Positions 8,903 through 17,789 are shown, counted from the first letter of the stretch. The stretch: DNA of 42,157 nucleotides from Akkermansia sp. (GCA_030525455.1 JAUNER010000024.1:1-42157); one strand, 5' to 3'. Numbers and translations: made by a program. Notes: generated by a model not told the origin, from the sequence alone.

Positions 8903-10027
8903 TTAGTCGTCGTCCTCAATGTTTTGAGCGATGAGGTCATGTAAGCCTACCGGGCTTTCGCCATCATCGATACCACGCATCGGCTTAGCCTGAGGAACAG
9001 GACCGGTAAGAAGAGCAGGATCTACTTGAACACCAAGAGAAAGCCCAAGTTCTAAGAGTTTATCCTTAATTTCGTTAAGAGACTTCTTACCGAAGTTGCG
9101 GTACTTGAGCATTTCGCTTTCGCTCTTCATAGCTAACTGACCAACTGTTGTAATATTAGCATTGTTCAAGCAGTTAGCAGCACGAACAGAAAGTTCGATT
9201 TCATTAACGCTCATATTGAGCAACTTGCGGAGGCGAGCTGTTTCTTCATCCTGAATTGCAGATGGAGCAGATTCAAACTTCACAAGGTCATCTGTGTAGT
9301 TCACAAACACATCCAAGTGATGACGAAGAATTGCAGAAGACTGAAGGAGAGCATCTGTTGGAGAGATACGGCCATCTGTCCAGATTTCAAGGGTCAACTT
9401 ATCATAGTCAGTCATTTGACCCACACGAGTATTCTGTACAGCGTACTTCACACGAGTTACCGGAGAGAAGATAGAGTCAATCGGAATCACGCCAATAGGC
9501 ATATCCTGCACCTTGTTTTCTTCACCTGTGCAGAAGCCACGACCTACACGCACCTGGAATTCACATTCAAACATGGTGTCTTGGTCAAGTGTACAAATAA
9601 TTTGTTCCGGATTTACTACTTCGTACATATCGTCACCAGCGATATCAGCAGCGGTAACAACACCCTGCTTATGCACACGAAGTGAAAGCAAACGAGGCTC
9701 TTTACCATTGTGCTTAAACTTAACTTTCTTCAAGTTAAGCACAATTTCAGTAACGTCTTCCACAACACCCGGAAGGGAAGAGAATTCATGCTGAGCACCA
9801 GCAATGCGAACAGTAGTAATAGCAGCACCTTCGAGAGAGCCAAGAAGTACGCGGCGAAGAGAGTTACCCAATGTATGACCATAGCCATTTTCAAATGGGT
9901 CTGCCACAAATGTCATGTGATTAGGGTCGTTCGGATCCTCAATCTTTTCAAGATTGCGAGGAAGTTCAAAGCGGCCCAATGTAGTCACATCAGTTTCTTC
10001 TACTGGAGTATTTTCGATTTCCGACAT
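8903..10027 (-). CDS. rpoA: RNA polymerase subunit alpha
   Basis: The 374-aa protein has the N-terminal dimerisation domain (GYGHTLGNSLRRVLLGSLEG) and the C-terminal alpha-CTD with helix-hairpin-helix (NMSVNEIELSVRAANCL, then FGKKSLNEIKDKL), which contacts UP elements and activators. The ATG at 10027 gives the proper family start; an open frame continues 34 codons upstream to 10129 but covers the untranslated leader and the -10 box, so it is rejected. The upstream ribosomal genes (rpsD, rpsK, rpsM) that usually precede rpoA are absent: a LOG-family gene diverges instead and rpoA has its own promoter. Confidence 0.98.
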   Translation of the reverse strand: MSEIENTPVEETDVTTLGRFELPRNLEKIEDPNDPNHMTFVADPFENGYGHTLGNSLRRVLLGSLEGAAITTVRIAGAQHEFSSLPGVVEDVTEIVLNLKKVKFKHNGKEPRLLSLRVHKQGVVTAADIAGDDMYEVVNPEQIICTLDQDTMFECEFQVRVGRGFCTGEENKVQDMPIGVIPIDSIFSPVTRVKYAVQNTRVGQMTDYDKLTLEIWTDGRISPTDALLQSSAILRHHLDVFVNYTDDLVKFESAPSAIQDEETARLRKLLNMSVNEIELSVRAANCLNNANITTVGQLAMKSESEMLKYRNFGKKSLNEIKDKLLELGLSLGVQVDPALLTGPVPQAKPMRGIDDGESPVGLHDLIAQNIEDDD

Positions 10028-10068
10028 AATAATTTGATAGTTACCGGGTTTCCCTTTCACACAGACTG

Positions 10069-10084
10069 GGTAATTTTCATTACC
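10069..10084 (-). promoter_or_regulatory. Hairpin in the rpoA leader
   Basis: In the roughly 94-nt leader of rpoA a perfect 6-bp stem GGTAAT/ATTACC is capped by GAAA, a GNRA tetraloop on the transcribed strand. It could be a protein-binding or stability element; no family is recognised. Confidence 0.4.
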
Positions 10085-10127
10085 GAAAGGACCAACGGCA
10101 TGTTTTTGATAACATCCGTGCGGGAGC

Positions 10128-10155
10128 AATGTACCTATCTATTTCAAACAATCAA
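10128..10155 (-). promoter_or_regulatory. rpoA-rplQ promoter
   Basis: On the minus strand TTGATT (10150-10155), a 16-bp spacer and TACATT (10128-10133). The transcript would start near 10121. Confidence 0.65.
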
Positions 10156-10237
10156 TACTTTTCGCACTTGGTCGCAATTTTTCTGTGACTTACTCGGCAA
10201 TTTATGGCATAATAAAGCTGAAAGGAAACAACTGAAT

Positions 10238-11353
10238 ATGGAACACCCCAATTATTTAGATAAAAGAGACTTTACCGGTGAGGATAAATCCAGTCCTTCC
10301 ACCATGCCGATGGATGTTGCTTACGACTCATTAGCTGAAATAGCTTCTAAATTCAGTAAACTAGCCTCAACCACACATGATCCTCGGTATTTACAAGAAT
10401 ACATAAAGACAGGGGTTCTTATGGCTCAATCGCAGGCCTCTCCACATGATTTTGCCGTTATGATTAGAGCCTGTCGTGAAATGTACAGGGCAAATTGCGT
10501 ATTTGCCTCATACCGACATATTCGCAAAATATCTATTTTCGGCTCCGCTCGTATTAAACAAGATGAACCAGCTTATCACACAACACTTGAGTTTGCCAGA
10601 AAATGCAATGAACATGGGTACATGGTCATCACAGGTGGTGGTCCTGGTATCATGCAAGCGGCTAATGAAGGTGCAGGCGTAGAACGTTCCTTTGGCTTAA
10701 ACATTACCCTGCCCTTTGAACAACATTCCAATCATGTCGTCGCCAATAGCGAAAGACTTATCAATTTCTATTACTTCTTTGTCCGCAAACTCAATTTTGT
10801 CGCTGAATGCGATGCCATGGTGGCATTACCAGGTGGCTTTGGGACGATGGACGAAGTATTTGAAACTCTAACTCTTATTCAAACAGGGAAAGCCACTATC
10901 TATCCACTCGTACTACTCGATTCACCAGGAAAAACATTCTGGCTCAACTGGATGGCTTTCATCCGAGTCGAATTGCTAGATTCCGGGTTAATTTCTGAAG
11001 ATGACCTCCACCTTATTTTTGTTACCAAGAGTCCGGAAGAAGCCATCAATCACATTGACCAATTCTACCGCATTTTCCACTCATACAGATTCATTGATGA
11101 TAAAATCGTCATTCGAATGAACACGAATATACCTACGCCATGGTTAAAAATGATCGAAAACGAATTTAGCGACCTCATCATCGAAGGAGGACACATGACT
11201 CTAGGAGGGCCACTACCAGAGGAAGAAGACGAGCCACATTTAGCACAATTACCAAGGCTAATATTTCCCATTAAACGAGGGAATTATGGACGTTTACGCT
11301 TATTAATTGACCGCATCAACGAAACGCCAAACCGTTCATATAAGCCGGAATAA
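10238..11353 (+). CDS. LOG-family (lysine decarboxylase-like) nucleotide phosphoribohydrolase
   Basis: A 371-aa protein with the LOG signature pair: GGGPGIMQAANEGA and PGGFGTMDEVFE (PGGxGTxxE). Family members cleave nucleoside 5'-monophosphates, releasing the base from ribose 5-phosphate; some are annotated as cytokinin-activating enzymes or wrongly as lysine decarboxylases. About 95 N-terminal residues precede the Rossmann core and about 110 follow it, so this is the longer bacterial type. The start is the ATG at 10238: the reading frame runs back to 9710, but that part lies antisense inside rpoA. A weak AAAGGAA lies 12 nt upstream. The prepilin peptidase gene starts 2 bp after the stop, so the two are co-transcribed. 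Confidence 0.88.
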   Translation: MEHPNYLDKRDFTGEDKSSPSTMPMDVAYDSLAEIASKFSKLASTTHDPRYLQEYIKTGVLMAQSQASPHDFAVMIRACREMYRANCVFASYRHIRKISIFGSARIKQDEPAYHTTLEFARKCNEHGYMVITGGGPGIMQAANEGAGVERSFGLNITLPFEQHSNHVVANSERLINFYYFFVRKLNFVAECDAMVALPGGFGTMDEVFETLTLIQTGKATIYPLVLLDSPGKTFWLNWMAFIRVELLDSGLISEDDLHLIFVTKSPEEAINHIDQFYRIFHSYRFIDDKIVIRMNTNIPTPWLKMIENEFSDLIIEGGHMTLGGPLPEEEDEPHLAQLPRLIFPIKRGNYGRLRLLIDRINETPNRSYKPE

Positions 11354-11355
11354 AC

Positions 11356-12480
11356 ATGCCAGCAGAGTTCTCTCTTCCATCGTGGGCACTACCGCTCCTA
11401 TTTGGGGCATTAGGTGCATGCATTGGGTCATTTCTCAATGTGGTCATTTACCGAGTTCCACGCGGACTATCAGTAAATGAGCCACGGCGTTCCTTTTGCC
11501 CCACATGTAAACAACTCATTCCTTGGTATAACAATATCCCCATATTCAGTTGGCTTATCCTTTGCGGAAAATCTGCTTGTTGCCATACAAAAATCACATT
11601 CCGCTATTGTTTTGTAGAGCTTGCCTGTGCCCTACTCTGTGCCTCAGTTGCCTATCACCACCCTTTAGCCCCACTCCCTGCTCAGCTTGCCCTTGTTCTA
11701 TGGCTGGTAATGGCAATTGTCGTTATTTTTATTGATGCAGAGCACATGCTCGTTTATCGTTCACAGACAATTATTGGCACAATGGCAGGGCTAATAGCCG
11801 GAGCATTTTACCCACTCATCATCCCGCTTGAAGAAATTTCTACTTGGACAGATGCCCTCTATTACTCCGGACTAGGTGCCGCTAGTGGTTTTATGCTGAT
11901 GTGGCTCACAGCATGGCTGGGAAAACTTGCCTTTGGTTCATGGAAAAAGGATTACACAACCCCTGTGCCTTGGACTTTAGAAGAAGCTCAGGATGAAAAT
12001 GATGAAATGAAAATCATCATAGACAACAATACAAGCCACGGCTGGTCTGAACTATTTTATAGAGACTCAGATAAGGCACATTTGTGTGGAGGAGAACTCA
12101 TTATCGACGACACTTTACGTCTAACAGGAGATTTCACTCTCTATGTCGATAAAATTCAAGTACAGGGCACAGACAAAGTTTTTCTTCTCGCAGACATTCG
12201 CTCAGCCCATGGCACCTTATGCTCAATTCAAGCTAATCGAGAAGCCATGGGTTCAGGCGATGCTTGGATAATGATGATGATTGGAGCCATAGGGAGCTGG
12301 CCTTGTGTCATCTTTTCTCTCTTTACCGGAGCCATACTTGGACTTATTTATGCAGTGCTTACTCGCATAGGCTTTGGGAAAAACATTCCCTTTGGTCCGG
12401 CTTTATTGACAGCTGCTATTATTTGGTTACTAGGTGGCAGCCAATTGTGGGATGCCTACCTCCGTTTTCTTTCAGAATAA
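11356..12480 (+). CDS. Prepilin peptidase (A24 family, PilD/GspO-like)
   Basis: An inner-membrane aspartic protease that cleaves and N-methylates type IV pilin or type II secretion pseudopilin precursors. The N-terminus has GxxIGSFLNVVIYRVPRG (about 20-37) and the first Cys pair CPTC (48-51). The second pair of the zinc motif is imperfect (GKSACC, 71-76). The catalytic aspartates are Asp127 in FIDAEH, where the following LPD is replaced by VYR, and Asp302 in GSGD. Between the membrane helices (about residues 195-295) lies a hydrophilic insert of about 100 aa that the short family members lack. At 374 aa it is longer than the usual 220-290. No pilin genes are in the window. Confidence 0.9.
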   Translation: MPAEFSLPSWALPLLFGALGACIGSFLNVVIYRVPRGLSVNEPRRSFCPTCKQLIPWYNNIPIFSWLILCGKSACCHTKITFRYCFVELACALLCASVAYHHPLAPLPAQLALVLWLVMAIVVIFIDAEHMLVYRSQTIIGTMAGLIAGAFYPLIIPLEEISTWTDALYYSGLGAASGFMLMWLTAWLGKLAFGSWKKDYTTPVPWTLEEAQDENDEMKIIIDNNTSHGWSELFYRDSDKAHLCGGELIIDDTLRLTGDFTLYVDKIQVQGTDKVFLLADIRSAHGTLCSIQANREAMGSGDAWIMMMIGAIGSWPCVIFSLFTGAILGLIYAVLTRIGFGKNIPFGPALLTAAIIWLLGGSQLWDAYLRFLSE

Positions 12481-12512
12481 TAGAGTGCTCCCCCCCAAAA
12501 AAAATAAATTTC

Positions 12513-12536
12513 GAGGCATGGATTTTTCCATGCCTC
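12513..12536. terminator. Bidirectional terminator
   Basis: A perfect 9-bp stem GAGGCATGG/CCATGCCTC with a T-rich loop lies between two converging genes. Minus-strand transcripts run on into a long T tract (complement of AAAAAAAATAAATTT). Confidence 0.8.
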
Positions 12537-12555
12537 AATTATTATCAAATCTTAA

Positions 12556-12930
12556 TTATCCCCTAGGCAACCGTTTGCGACAGATAAAAAATACCACAGG
12601 AGCTATCAAACATAAGGGCAAATAATACAGAGCAAATTGAAGTCCTTGATACGTCATTAAGCCCAAAAAACAAATCATAAACAATGTACCGATTTTTAGC
12701 CAGTTCTCCCAGTCCTTCTTATTTAACCAATAAGTAAGAAAAGCAAAAACAAAACCAATAACAGCACCAAATATCCCCCACTGGGCAAATACATCAATAT
12801 AATGAGCAACAAAATTTTCTGCCACTTGTGAATCAGATGAGGCCTGCCCAAATACCATCAAAATAGGCGGAACTATCGCCCATGCTAGCACAGAAATCAA
12901 CACTAACCTATCACTATTCATCTTACTCAT
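12556..12930 (-). CDS. Small four-helix membrane protein, unknown
   Basis: A 124-aa hydrophobic protein with four probable membrane segments (starting near LVLISVLAWAIVPP, GIFGAVIGFVFAFLTYWL, IGTLFMICFLGLM and YYLPLCLIAPVVFFI) and a short basic C-terminus. No family is recognised. The ATG at 12930 is chosen over an upstream TTG at 12942; ATG 12921 is also possible. A weak promoter-like pair (TTGTAT, 16 bp, TAGCTT) would place transcription only a few nucleotides before this start. It diverges from aroK. Confidence 0.6.
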   Translation of the reverse strand: MSKMNSDRLVLISVLAWAIVPPILMVFGQASSDSQVAENFVAHYIDVFAQWGIFGAVIGFVFAFLTYWLNKKDWENWLKIGTLFMICFLGLMTYQGLQFALYYLPLCLIAPVVFFICRKRLPRG

Positions 12931-13042
12931 ACTCCAGTTCAAGCTATCATTCTCATTTCCTGATACAAGCTAAATTCCCTCCTCCTCTACATCATGCCAT
13001 GATTTTAGTCCAATTTATCGAAAAAAAATCATTCTCAAATTC

Positions 13043-13048
13043 TATAAT
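13043..13048 (+). promoter_or_regulatory. -10 box of aroK
   Basis: A perfect TATAAT 17 nt before the aroK ATG; the -35 region is A-rich without a clear TTG box. A second candidate TACAAT lies at 13055-13060. Confidence 0.5.
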
Positions 13049-13065
13049 TTAGGTACAATAAGCCC

Positions 13066-13614
13066 ATGAGTCATCCACAATCCATTATCATACCAAATAT
13101 CATCCTCATTGGGCTTATGGGATGTGGAAAAACTACTGTTGGCAAATATATCAGTCGTACTTGCAAATTAAAATTTGTAGACACAGACCAAATGATTGAA
13201 AAACAATCAGGCATGTCTATACCAACCATTTTCAAAGTCCATGGCGAAGCATACTTCCGCTCAATGGAAACAGAAGTCTTGAAAAAAATTGCTACAAAAA
13301 AATCAATGCAAGTCATCTCGACCGGTGGTGGCATCATCATCCACCCGGAAAACCGAGAATTGCTCAAAACACTAGGCTTTGTCGTCTGGTTAAAAACAGA
13401 TGTCGATACCCTCTACCAGCGTGTTGCTAAATGCACTAACCGCCCGCTCTTACGCACAGCCAACCCTAAAGAAGTGCTTTCAAAGCTCATTGCTGAACGC
13501 GAGCCATTTTACCAAGAAACAGCTCATCTAGTTATTGATACTGCCAATTTAAATGTTGATGAACTTACCTATGGCATTTTGGAATCTGCCAGAGTCTTTC
13601 ACCACCACGATTAA
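13066..13614 (+). CDS. aroK: Shikimate kinase
   Basis: This kinase phosphorylates shikimate in aromatic amino-acid synthesis. The 182-aa protein has the Walker A loop GLMGCGKTTVG (16-26), the DTD shikimate-binding motif, the STGGGI loop and the RPLL lid region. Length and order are those of the family. It has no SD. Its neighbours run the other way on both sides, so it is a single-gene unit. Confidence 0.96.
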   Translation: MSHPQSIIIPNIILIGLMGCGKTTVGKYISRTCKLKFVDTDQMIEKQSGMSIPTIFKVHGEAYFRSMETEVLKKIATKKSMQVISTGGGIIIHPENRELLKTLGFVVWLKTDVDTLYQRVAKCTNRPLLRTANPKEVLSKLIAEREPFYQETAHLVIDTANLNVDELTYGILESARVFHHHD

Positions 13615-13728
13615 ACTAACTTCTCAACCCTATATGCACTCAACGTGCTATGCTCTTATATCTTAGAAGTATACCCACTCTCTCCATTCTTTTTTCATCA
13701 ATAACAAACTAACTACAACTAAAAAAAC

Positions 13729-13758
13729 GAGTCTGCTCTCTAAATAGAAAGCAGACTC
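13729..13758 (-). terminator. Terminator of the nucleotide-sugar operon
   Basis: A GAGTCTGCT/AGCAGACTC stem with an inner TCT/AGA extension, followed on the minus strand by GTTTTTTT. Confidence 0.88.
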
Positions 13759-13805
13759 AAAATTTATCATCACTCCTATATCACAAGGAGCAACTCAAAA
13801 CGGAA

Positions 13806-14732
13806 TTACTTACCGAGTAAACCCTTGAAGTATTCAAGCGTTGTAGCCAAACCTTCCGGTAAGGTGTACTTCGGCTGCCAACCGGCATTACGAAGCTTAT
13901 CAGCACAAGCACGAGAATGCTTCACGTCGCCGGCACGTTCCGGTGCATGAAGGACCTTAGAGGATGAACCAGCTGCCTTAATAATGTTACCGGCAAGTTC
14001 TTCAATAGTGATTTGCCCACCATAACCGGCGTTGAATACACCGGTTACTTCTGGATGCTCAGCCACAAAAGTAAGAGCACCTACGATGTCCTTCACATAA
14101 ATGAAGTCACGAGTCTGAGTACCATCACCATAAACAGTAATATCTTCACCCTTCACTGCCTTTTCGATAAAAATCGGTACAGCGGCAGCGTAAGCACCCT
14201 TCGGGTCTTGGCGTGGGCCAAAGACGTTGAAGAAGCGAACAGCGGCTGTATTAATCTTACCTTCTGCACGGAACATATTCAGATAATACTCACCATCAAG
14301 CTTGGTAATAGCATACGGACTCTTCGGTTCCGGATACATGGTTTCCAACTTAGGCACAGTCGGATTATCACCATAAATTGCGGCAGATGATGCCAATACA
14401 ATCTTCTTTACCCCAGCGGCAGAAGCTTCTTCCAAAACATTGAGCAAGCCGGTTACGTTGATATCCACGCATTCGTCAATCTTGCTCATTGATTCCGGTA
14501 CAGAAACCAATGCGGCCATATGGAAAATATAATCCACCCCCTGTACAGCCTGACGAACCAATTCGCGATCGCAGATAGAACCTTCGATAAACGTATGCTT
14601 TAAACCATCGAGGTTTTTCAGATACCCGGTACGAAGGTTATCAAGCACACGAATCTCTTCGGCAATACCCTGATAATGTTCTACGATGTGAGAGCCAATA
14701 AACCCTGCTCCACCTGTCACAAGAATCTTCAT
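13806..14732 (-). CDS. NAD-dependent UDP-hexose(NAc) 4-epimerase, GalE-like
   Basis: An extended short-chain dehydrogenase of 308 aa. The NAD-binding GGAGFIG is at residues 7-13, the SSAAIYGD segment at 115-122 and the catalytic Tyr140-x3-Lys144 (YAITK). FFNVFGPRQDP and RDFIYVKDI are typical of UDP-glucose/UDP-GlcNAc 4-epimerases. It is the last gene of a three-gene operon, 26 bp after the kinase. The neighbours favour interconversion of UDP-GlcNAc and UDP-GalNAc (or UDP-Glc/UDP-Gal); sequence alone does not decide between them. Confidence 0.88.
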   Translation of the reverse strand: MKILVTGGAGFIGSHIVEHYQGIAEEIRVLDNLRTGYLKNLDGLKHTFIEGSICDRELVRQAVQGVDYIFHMAALVSVPESMSKIDECVDINVTGLLNVLEEASAAGVKKIVLASSAAIYGDNPTVPKLETMYPEPKSPYAITKLDGEYYLNMFRAEGKINTAAVRFFNVFGPRQDPKGAYAAAVPIFIEKAVKGEDITVYGDGTQTRDFIYVKDIVGALTFVAEHPEVTGVFNAGYGGQITIEELAGNIIKAAGSSSKVLHAPERAGDVKHSRACADKLRNAGWQPKYTLPEGLATTLEYFKGLLGK

Positions 14733-14758
14733 AATTTTTGTCCTATATTATGTTCTGA

Positions 14759-15853
14759 TTAGTAACGCTCAACAAGAGCCTTCATTTCATCCATCTGAGA
14801 TTCAATGGATTCCACTAAAGCCATCTGAGTACGGCAACGGTCAATGTTATGTTCCGGACGATGAATCTTGAAGTAAACGTCGCCAGAAATGTAGTCAGTA
14901 AGGAAACGAATACCACATTCCATAGTCAAGAGCTTACCAGAGAATGGCAAGAGACTCTTTTCAAGCGGAGTCAAGAAACTCTTAGCAGAACTGAGATACC
15001 CCTGAACGAGAGCTTCAAACATGAACATACGCATGCAAACCTTAGATACATCCTTTTCGTCTTCAGCGGCCGGAGAAGTTGCTGTACGAATCATGTCGCC
15101 AAAGTCATAGATAGCAGACCCAGGCATAGTAGTATCAAGGTCAATCACACAAATACCTTCACCTGTAACGTCATCAAGCATCACGTTATTGAGCTTAGTA
15201 TCATTATGTGTACAACGAAGCGGAAGCTCACCTGAGTTTAAGTAATTAACCACCAAGTGACAATCTGCTTCACGAGATAAGAACCAGTCAATTTCCTTCT
15301 GAACTTCCTTCACACGCCCCAAGGGGTCGGACTGAATAGCTTCTTTCAAGGCAGCTAAACGTGATGTTGTGTTGTGGAAGTTAGGAATAGTTTCAAAAAG
15401 TGGTTCACCAGGAAGGTCTGCTGTCAACTTCTGGAATTCACCAAATGCACGAGCAGCTTCTTGGCATTGCTTGGTTGTTTCAATCTGGTCGTAGGTGCGT
15501 GCACGTTCAATGAAAGGATACACACGCCAGCAGTTACCATCGGCATCAATTGCGTATGGCTTACCATCCACAGATGGAACTAATGTTAAAGTACGACGAT
15601 AGGCTTCCGGGCACTTTTCTTCAATCAATCGCTTCAAGGCATGGTCTGTTACACGCTTTACGTTTTCCATCAATGGGATGGGCTGCTTAAAGACGTTATG
15701 ATTAACACGCTGTAAGATGTAACGAAGACGTTGACCAGCTTGGTCTACCCAAACGCAATAAGTGTCGTTGATGTGGCCACTCCCGTAGGAGTAGCCATGT
15801 ACGAAGTCCCCTCTTAAATCAAAGAGGGAAGAAACAGTCTTCAAATCGTGCAT
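14759..15853 (-). CDS. NahK-like N-acetylhexosamine 1-kinase (APH fold)
   Basis: A 364-aa aminoglycoside-phosphotransferase-fold kinase. The catalytic loop THNDTKLNN has Asp218 and Asn223, and the metal-binding DLD is at 238-240 in VIDLDTTMPGSAIYDFGD. This wording closely resembles NahK, which makes GlcNAc-1-P or GalNAc-1-P in the lacto-N-biose pathway of bifidobacteria. The gene sits 11 bp after a sugar-1-P nucleotidyltransferase and 26 bp before an epimerase, which supports sugar 1-kinase activity rather than drug resistance. The anomeric 1-kinase role is an inference from family likeness and context. Confidence 0.8.
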   Translation of the reverse strand: MHDLKTVSSLFDLRGDFVHGYSYGSGHINDTYCVWVDQAGQRLRYILQRVNHNVFKQPIPLMENVKRVTDHALKRLIEEKCPEAYRRTLTLVPSVDGKPYAIDADGNCWRVYPFIERARTYDQIETTKQCQEAARAFGEFQKLTADLPGEPLFETIPNFHNTTSRLAALKEAIQSDPLGRVKEVQKEIDWFLSREADCHLVVNYLNSGELPLRCTHNDTKLNNVMLDDVTGEGICVIDLDTTMPGSAIYDFGDMIRTATSPAAEDEKDVSKVCMRMFMFEALVQGYLSSAKSFLTPLEKSLLPFSGKLLTMECGIRFLTDYISGDVYFKIHRPEHNIDRCRTQMALVESIESQMDEMKALVERY

Positions 15854-15864
15854 ATTTGCAATGA

Positions 15865-16773
15865 TTAGTTAAGTTTTTCGGGATAAACACCCTCTTGGAT
15901 GAGCTTATTGATACCTTCAACTACCATAGGCTTATCATCCGGATAAGTTACACCGAACCAAGATGATGTTGTTGGTAACACTTGGCAATCAGCACGATCT
16001 GCACGGATAAGAGCATCCATTACAGTCGGGATAAAGCATTCACTCTTAAGCTCTGTACCATGTTCTTTCATGAACTGGACAAAGTGAGCTTCTGTAAGTT
16101 CGATGAAAGATGGAGAGAAGAGCCAGAAGTTCATAGAAACAAGTTCTTCCGGTTCTACCGGCAAACGATCACCATTCAGGTTATTACCACGAACAACACC
16201 ATCTTCGTCACTCTGAATCTTCACGAATTCTTCCACACCGTCAAGCAAACCACCCTTAATAGAGCAAATACCACGATTTACATCACCATGGTCAGAGAGT
16301 GTGTTCTTAAGCGGGTATCCAATCATACCATAGTGAGCCTTATTGGGTTCATCTACAGTTGAGGTGAGGAATTTGGCTGCTTGCACAAATGCGTCTGCAC
16401 CATAAAAGTCATCTGCATTAACTACTGCAAATGGTTCTTTTACTACATTGCGAGCTGCACGTAATGCGTGTGCTGTACCCCATGGTTTTTCACGACCTTC
16501 AGGTACAGAGAAACCTTCAGGGAGGTCATCCAATGCTTGGAATGCATAGTCCACTTCAATCTTATCTGCGAAGCGAGAACCTACTTTTTCCTTAAAGATT
16601 TCCTCAAAATCGCGACGAATGATAAATACCACCTTACCGAAACCGGCACGAATGGCATCATATACAGAGTAGTCAAGAACTACTTCACCATTAGGGCCCA
16701 TTGGGTCCAACTGCTTAAGGCCACCATATCGGCTGCCCATACCGGCTGCTAAAACAAGAAGTGTAGGCTTCAT
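15865..16773 (-). CDS. Sugar-1-phosphate nucleotidyltransferase
   Basis: A 302-aa nucleotidyltransferase of the NTP_transferase fold. The N-terminal LVLAAGMGSRYGGLKQ is the nucleotide-binding signature, and AVVNADDFYG carries the metal-binding Asp. It would join UTP (or another NTP) to a hexose-1-P; with the kinase next door, GlcNAc-1-P is the likely substrate. The ATG at 16773 is chosen because the signature starts four residues later; the frame extends 13 codons upstream without support. It is the first gene of the operon. A -10-like TACAAT lies near 16825-16830 without a clear -35 box. Confidence 0.85.
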   Translation of the reverse strand: MKPTLLVLAAGMGSRYGGLKQLDPMGPNGEVVLDYSVYDAIRAGFGKVVFIIRRDFEEIFKEKVGSRFADKIEVDYAFQALDDLPEGFSVPEGREKPWGTAHALRAARNVVKEPFAVVNADDFYGADAFVQAAKFLTSTVDEPNKAHYGMIGYPLKNTLSDHGDVNRGICSIKGGLLDGVEEFVKIQSDEDGVVRGNNLNGDRLPVEPEELVSMNFWLFSPSFIELTEAHFVQFMKEHGTELKSECFIPTVMDALIRADRADCQVLPTTSSWFGVTYPDDKPMVVEGINKLIQEGVYPEKLN

Positions 16774-16845
16774 AATACTCTGCCATCTTACCCCTCTTTC
16801 CGGATTTGGCAACAGAAAAATGCTATTGTACTACATTTTTTAGCT

Positions 16846-17562
16846 CTAAAACGAATACGATAACCAAAATCCCGCACAAAATTGTGAGAAATCATCTCTC
16901 CCTACTCCATAATACCATGCTACATAAGGTTCTATTTTCCACGATTCATTTACCGCCCAGCTTAATCCCGTACGTAGCATGAGTTCTTTTATACCATCGG
17001 TATCAGCATAGTTTATGGCACAAGCGACTTGGGCACAGTTTACCCATGCTATATTCTCTACAATGAGTGGCATATAAGAAGCTTGTATCTTTGCATACGT
17101 ACCTTCTTGTCCGCTGTCGTAAACTATTTTTGCCTTAATCCCCCAGTCCAATGATGGATTCCATCGCCAAATCACTCCTTGCTCTATACCACTTTCTAAT
17201 GTCGTTCTATCAAATTCCTGTCCGGACACATAGTAACCGATTGTACTTTCTGCGTTTAGATAATAATTTAATTCTCCCAATATCTGAATTTGCCTGAAAG
17301 GTGAGGCTTCACACTCATTTAAATAAAAAAGCTCTCCCTGTACATACCAATCATCATCCAAAGCAACACCGCCACTTATCTGAATTTCCATGCTTGATTC
17401 TGCCACATACTCACCTCTGTACACATAATCAGACCTATAGCCCATTAACGCCTCAATCCCCACATAAATACCACCCTGCTCCGCCACCTCTTTAGGTGCC
17501 GGACCTTCATACGCCTGTGCCAAACTCAATATGGTGCAGAATGCAGCGATTCGTCTCGTCAT
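16846..17562 (-). CDS. Outer-membrane beta-barrel protein
   Basis: A 238-aa protein with a signal peptide (MTRRIAAFCTILSLAQA, probable cleavage near residue 17-18). Alternating amphipathic strands follow, rich in Tyr, Trp and Gly, and the protein ends in a barrel-type C-terminal strand with a final Phe (FWLSYSF), the recognition signal for the BAM machinery. SDYVYRGEYV near the N-terminus resembles barrel proteins annotated as TorF/'Gcw_chp' in other Gram-negatives. The passenger or substrate is unknown. It is transcribed as a single gene toward the nucleotide-sugar operon with only 72 bp between them, so read-through into that operon is possible. Confidence 0.7.
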   Translation of the reverse strand: MTRRIAAFCTILSLAQAYEGPAPKEVAEQGGIYVGIEALMGYRSDYVYRGEYVAESSMEIQISGGVALDDDWYVQGELFYLNECEASPFRQIQILGELNYYLNAESTIGYYVSGQEFDRTTLESGIEQGVIWRWNPSLDWGIKAKIVYDSGQEGTYAKIQASYMPLIVENIAWVNCAQVACAINYADTDGIKELMLRTGLSWAVNESWKIEPYVAWYYGVGRDDFSQFCAGFWLSYSF

Positions 17563-17754
17563 GTGCTTTTCTCTGAGCTTAGCACATCCTAAATATTACC
17601 GCCAATAAGAAAACCCTGCCATAAAAAATTTATTCCATCATTATCAGACATCAGGTAATGTCAATGAGTGTTTGAAATCATTTTTTCATTATTTCTGTTG
17701 CCAAAAAAAATTACATTAAAAAGCATGAATTTGATTACAATACACGCTCTAGAC

Positions 17755-17783
17755 TTGGCAAGTCATTCCTTATCCACTAAGCT
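17755..17783 (+). promoter_or_regulatory. Promoter of the site-2 protease gene, possibly leaderless
   Basis: TTGGCA (17755-17760), a 17-bp spacer and TAAGCT (17778-17783). A start 7 nt downstream of the -10 box falls on the A of the ATG at 17790, implying a leaderless mRNA. Confidence 0.5.
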
Positions 17784-17789
17784 ATAAGC

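Noticed and set aside
10028..10129. 34-codon N-terminal extension of rpoA
   Set aside because: It covers the leader hairpin and reaches the -10 box; the family start matches the ATG at 10027.
9710..10237. Upstream extension of the LOG-family gene
   Set aside because: It lies antisense inside rpoA and its leader; the ATG at 10238 gives a normal protein start.
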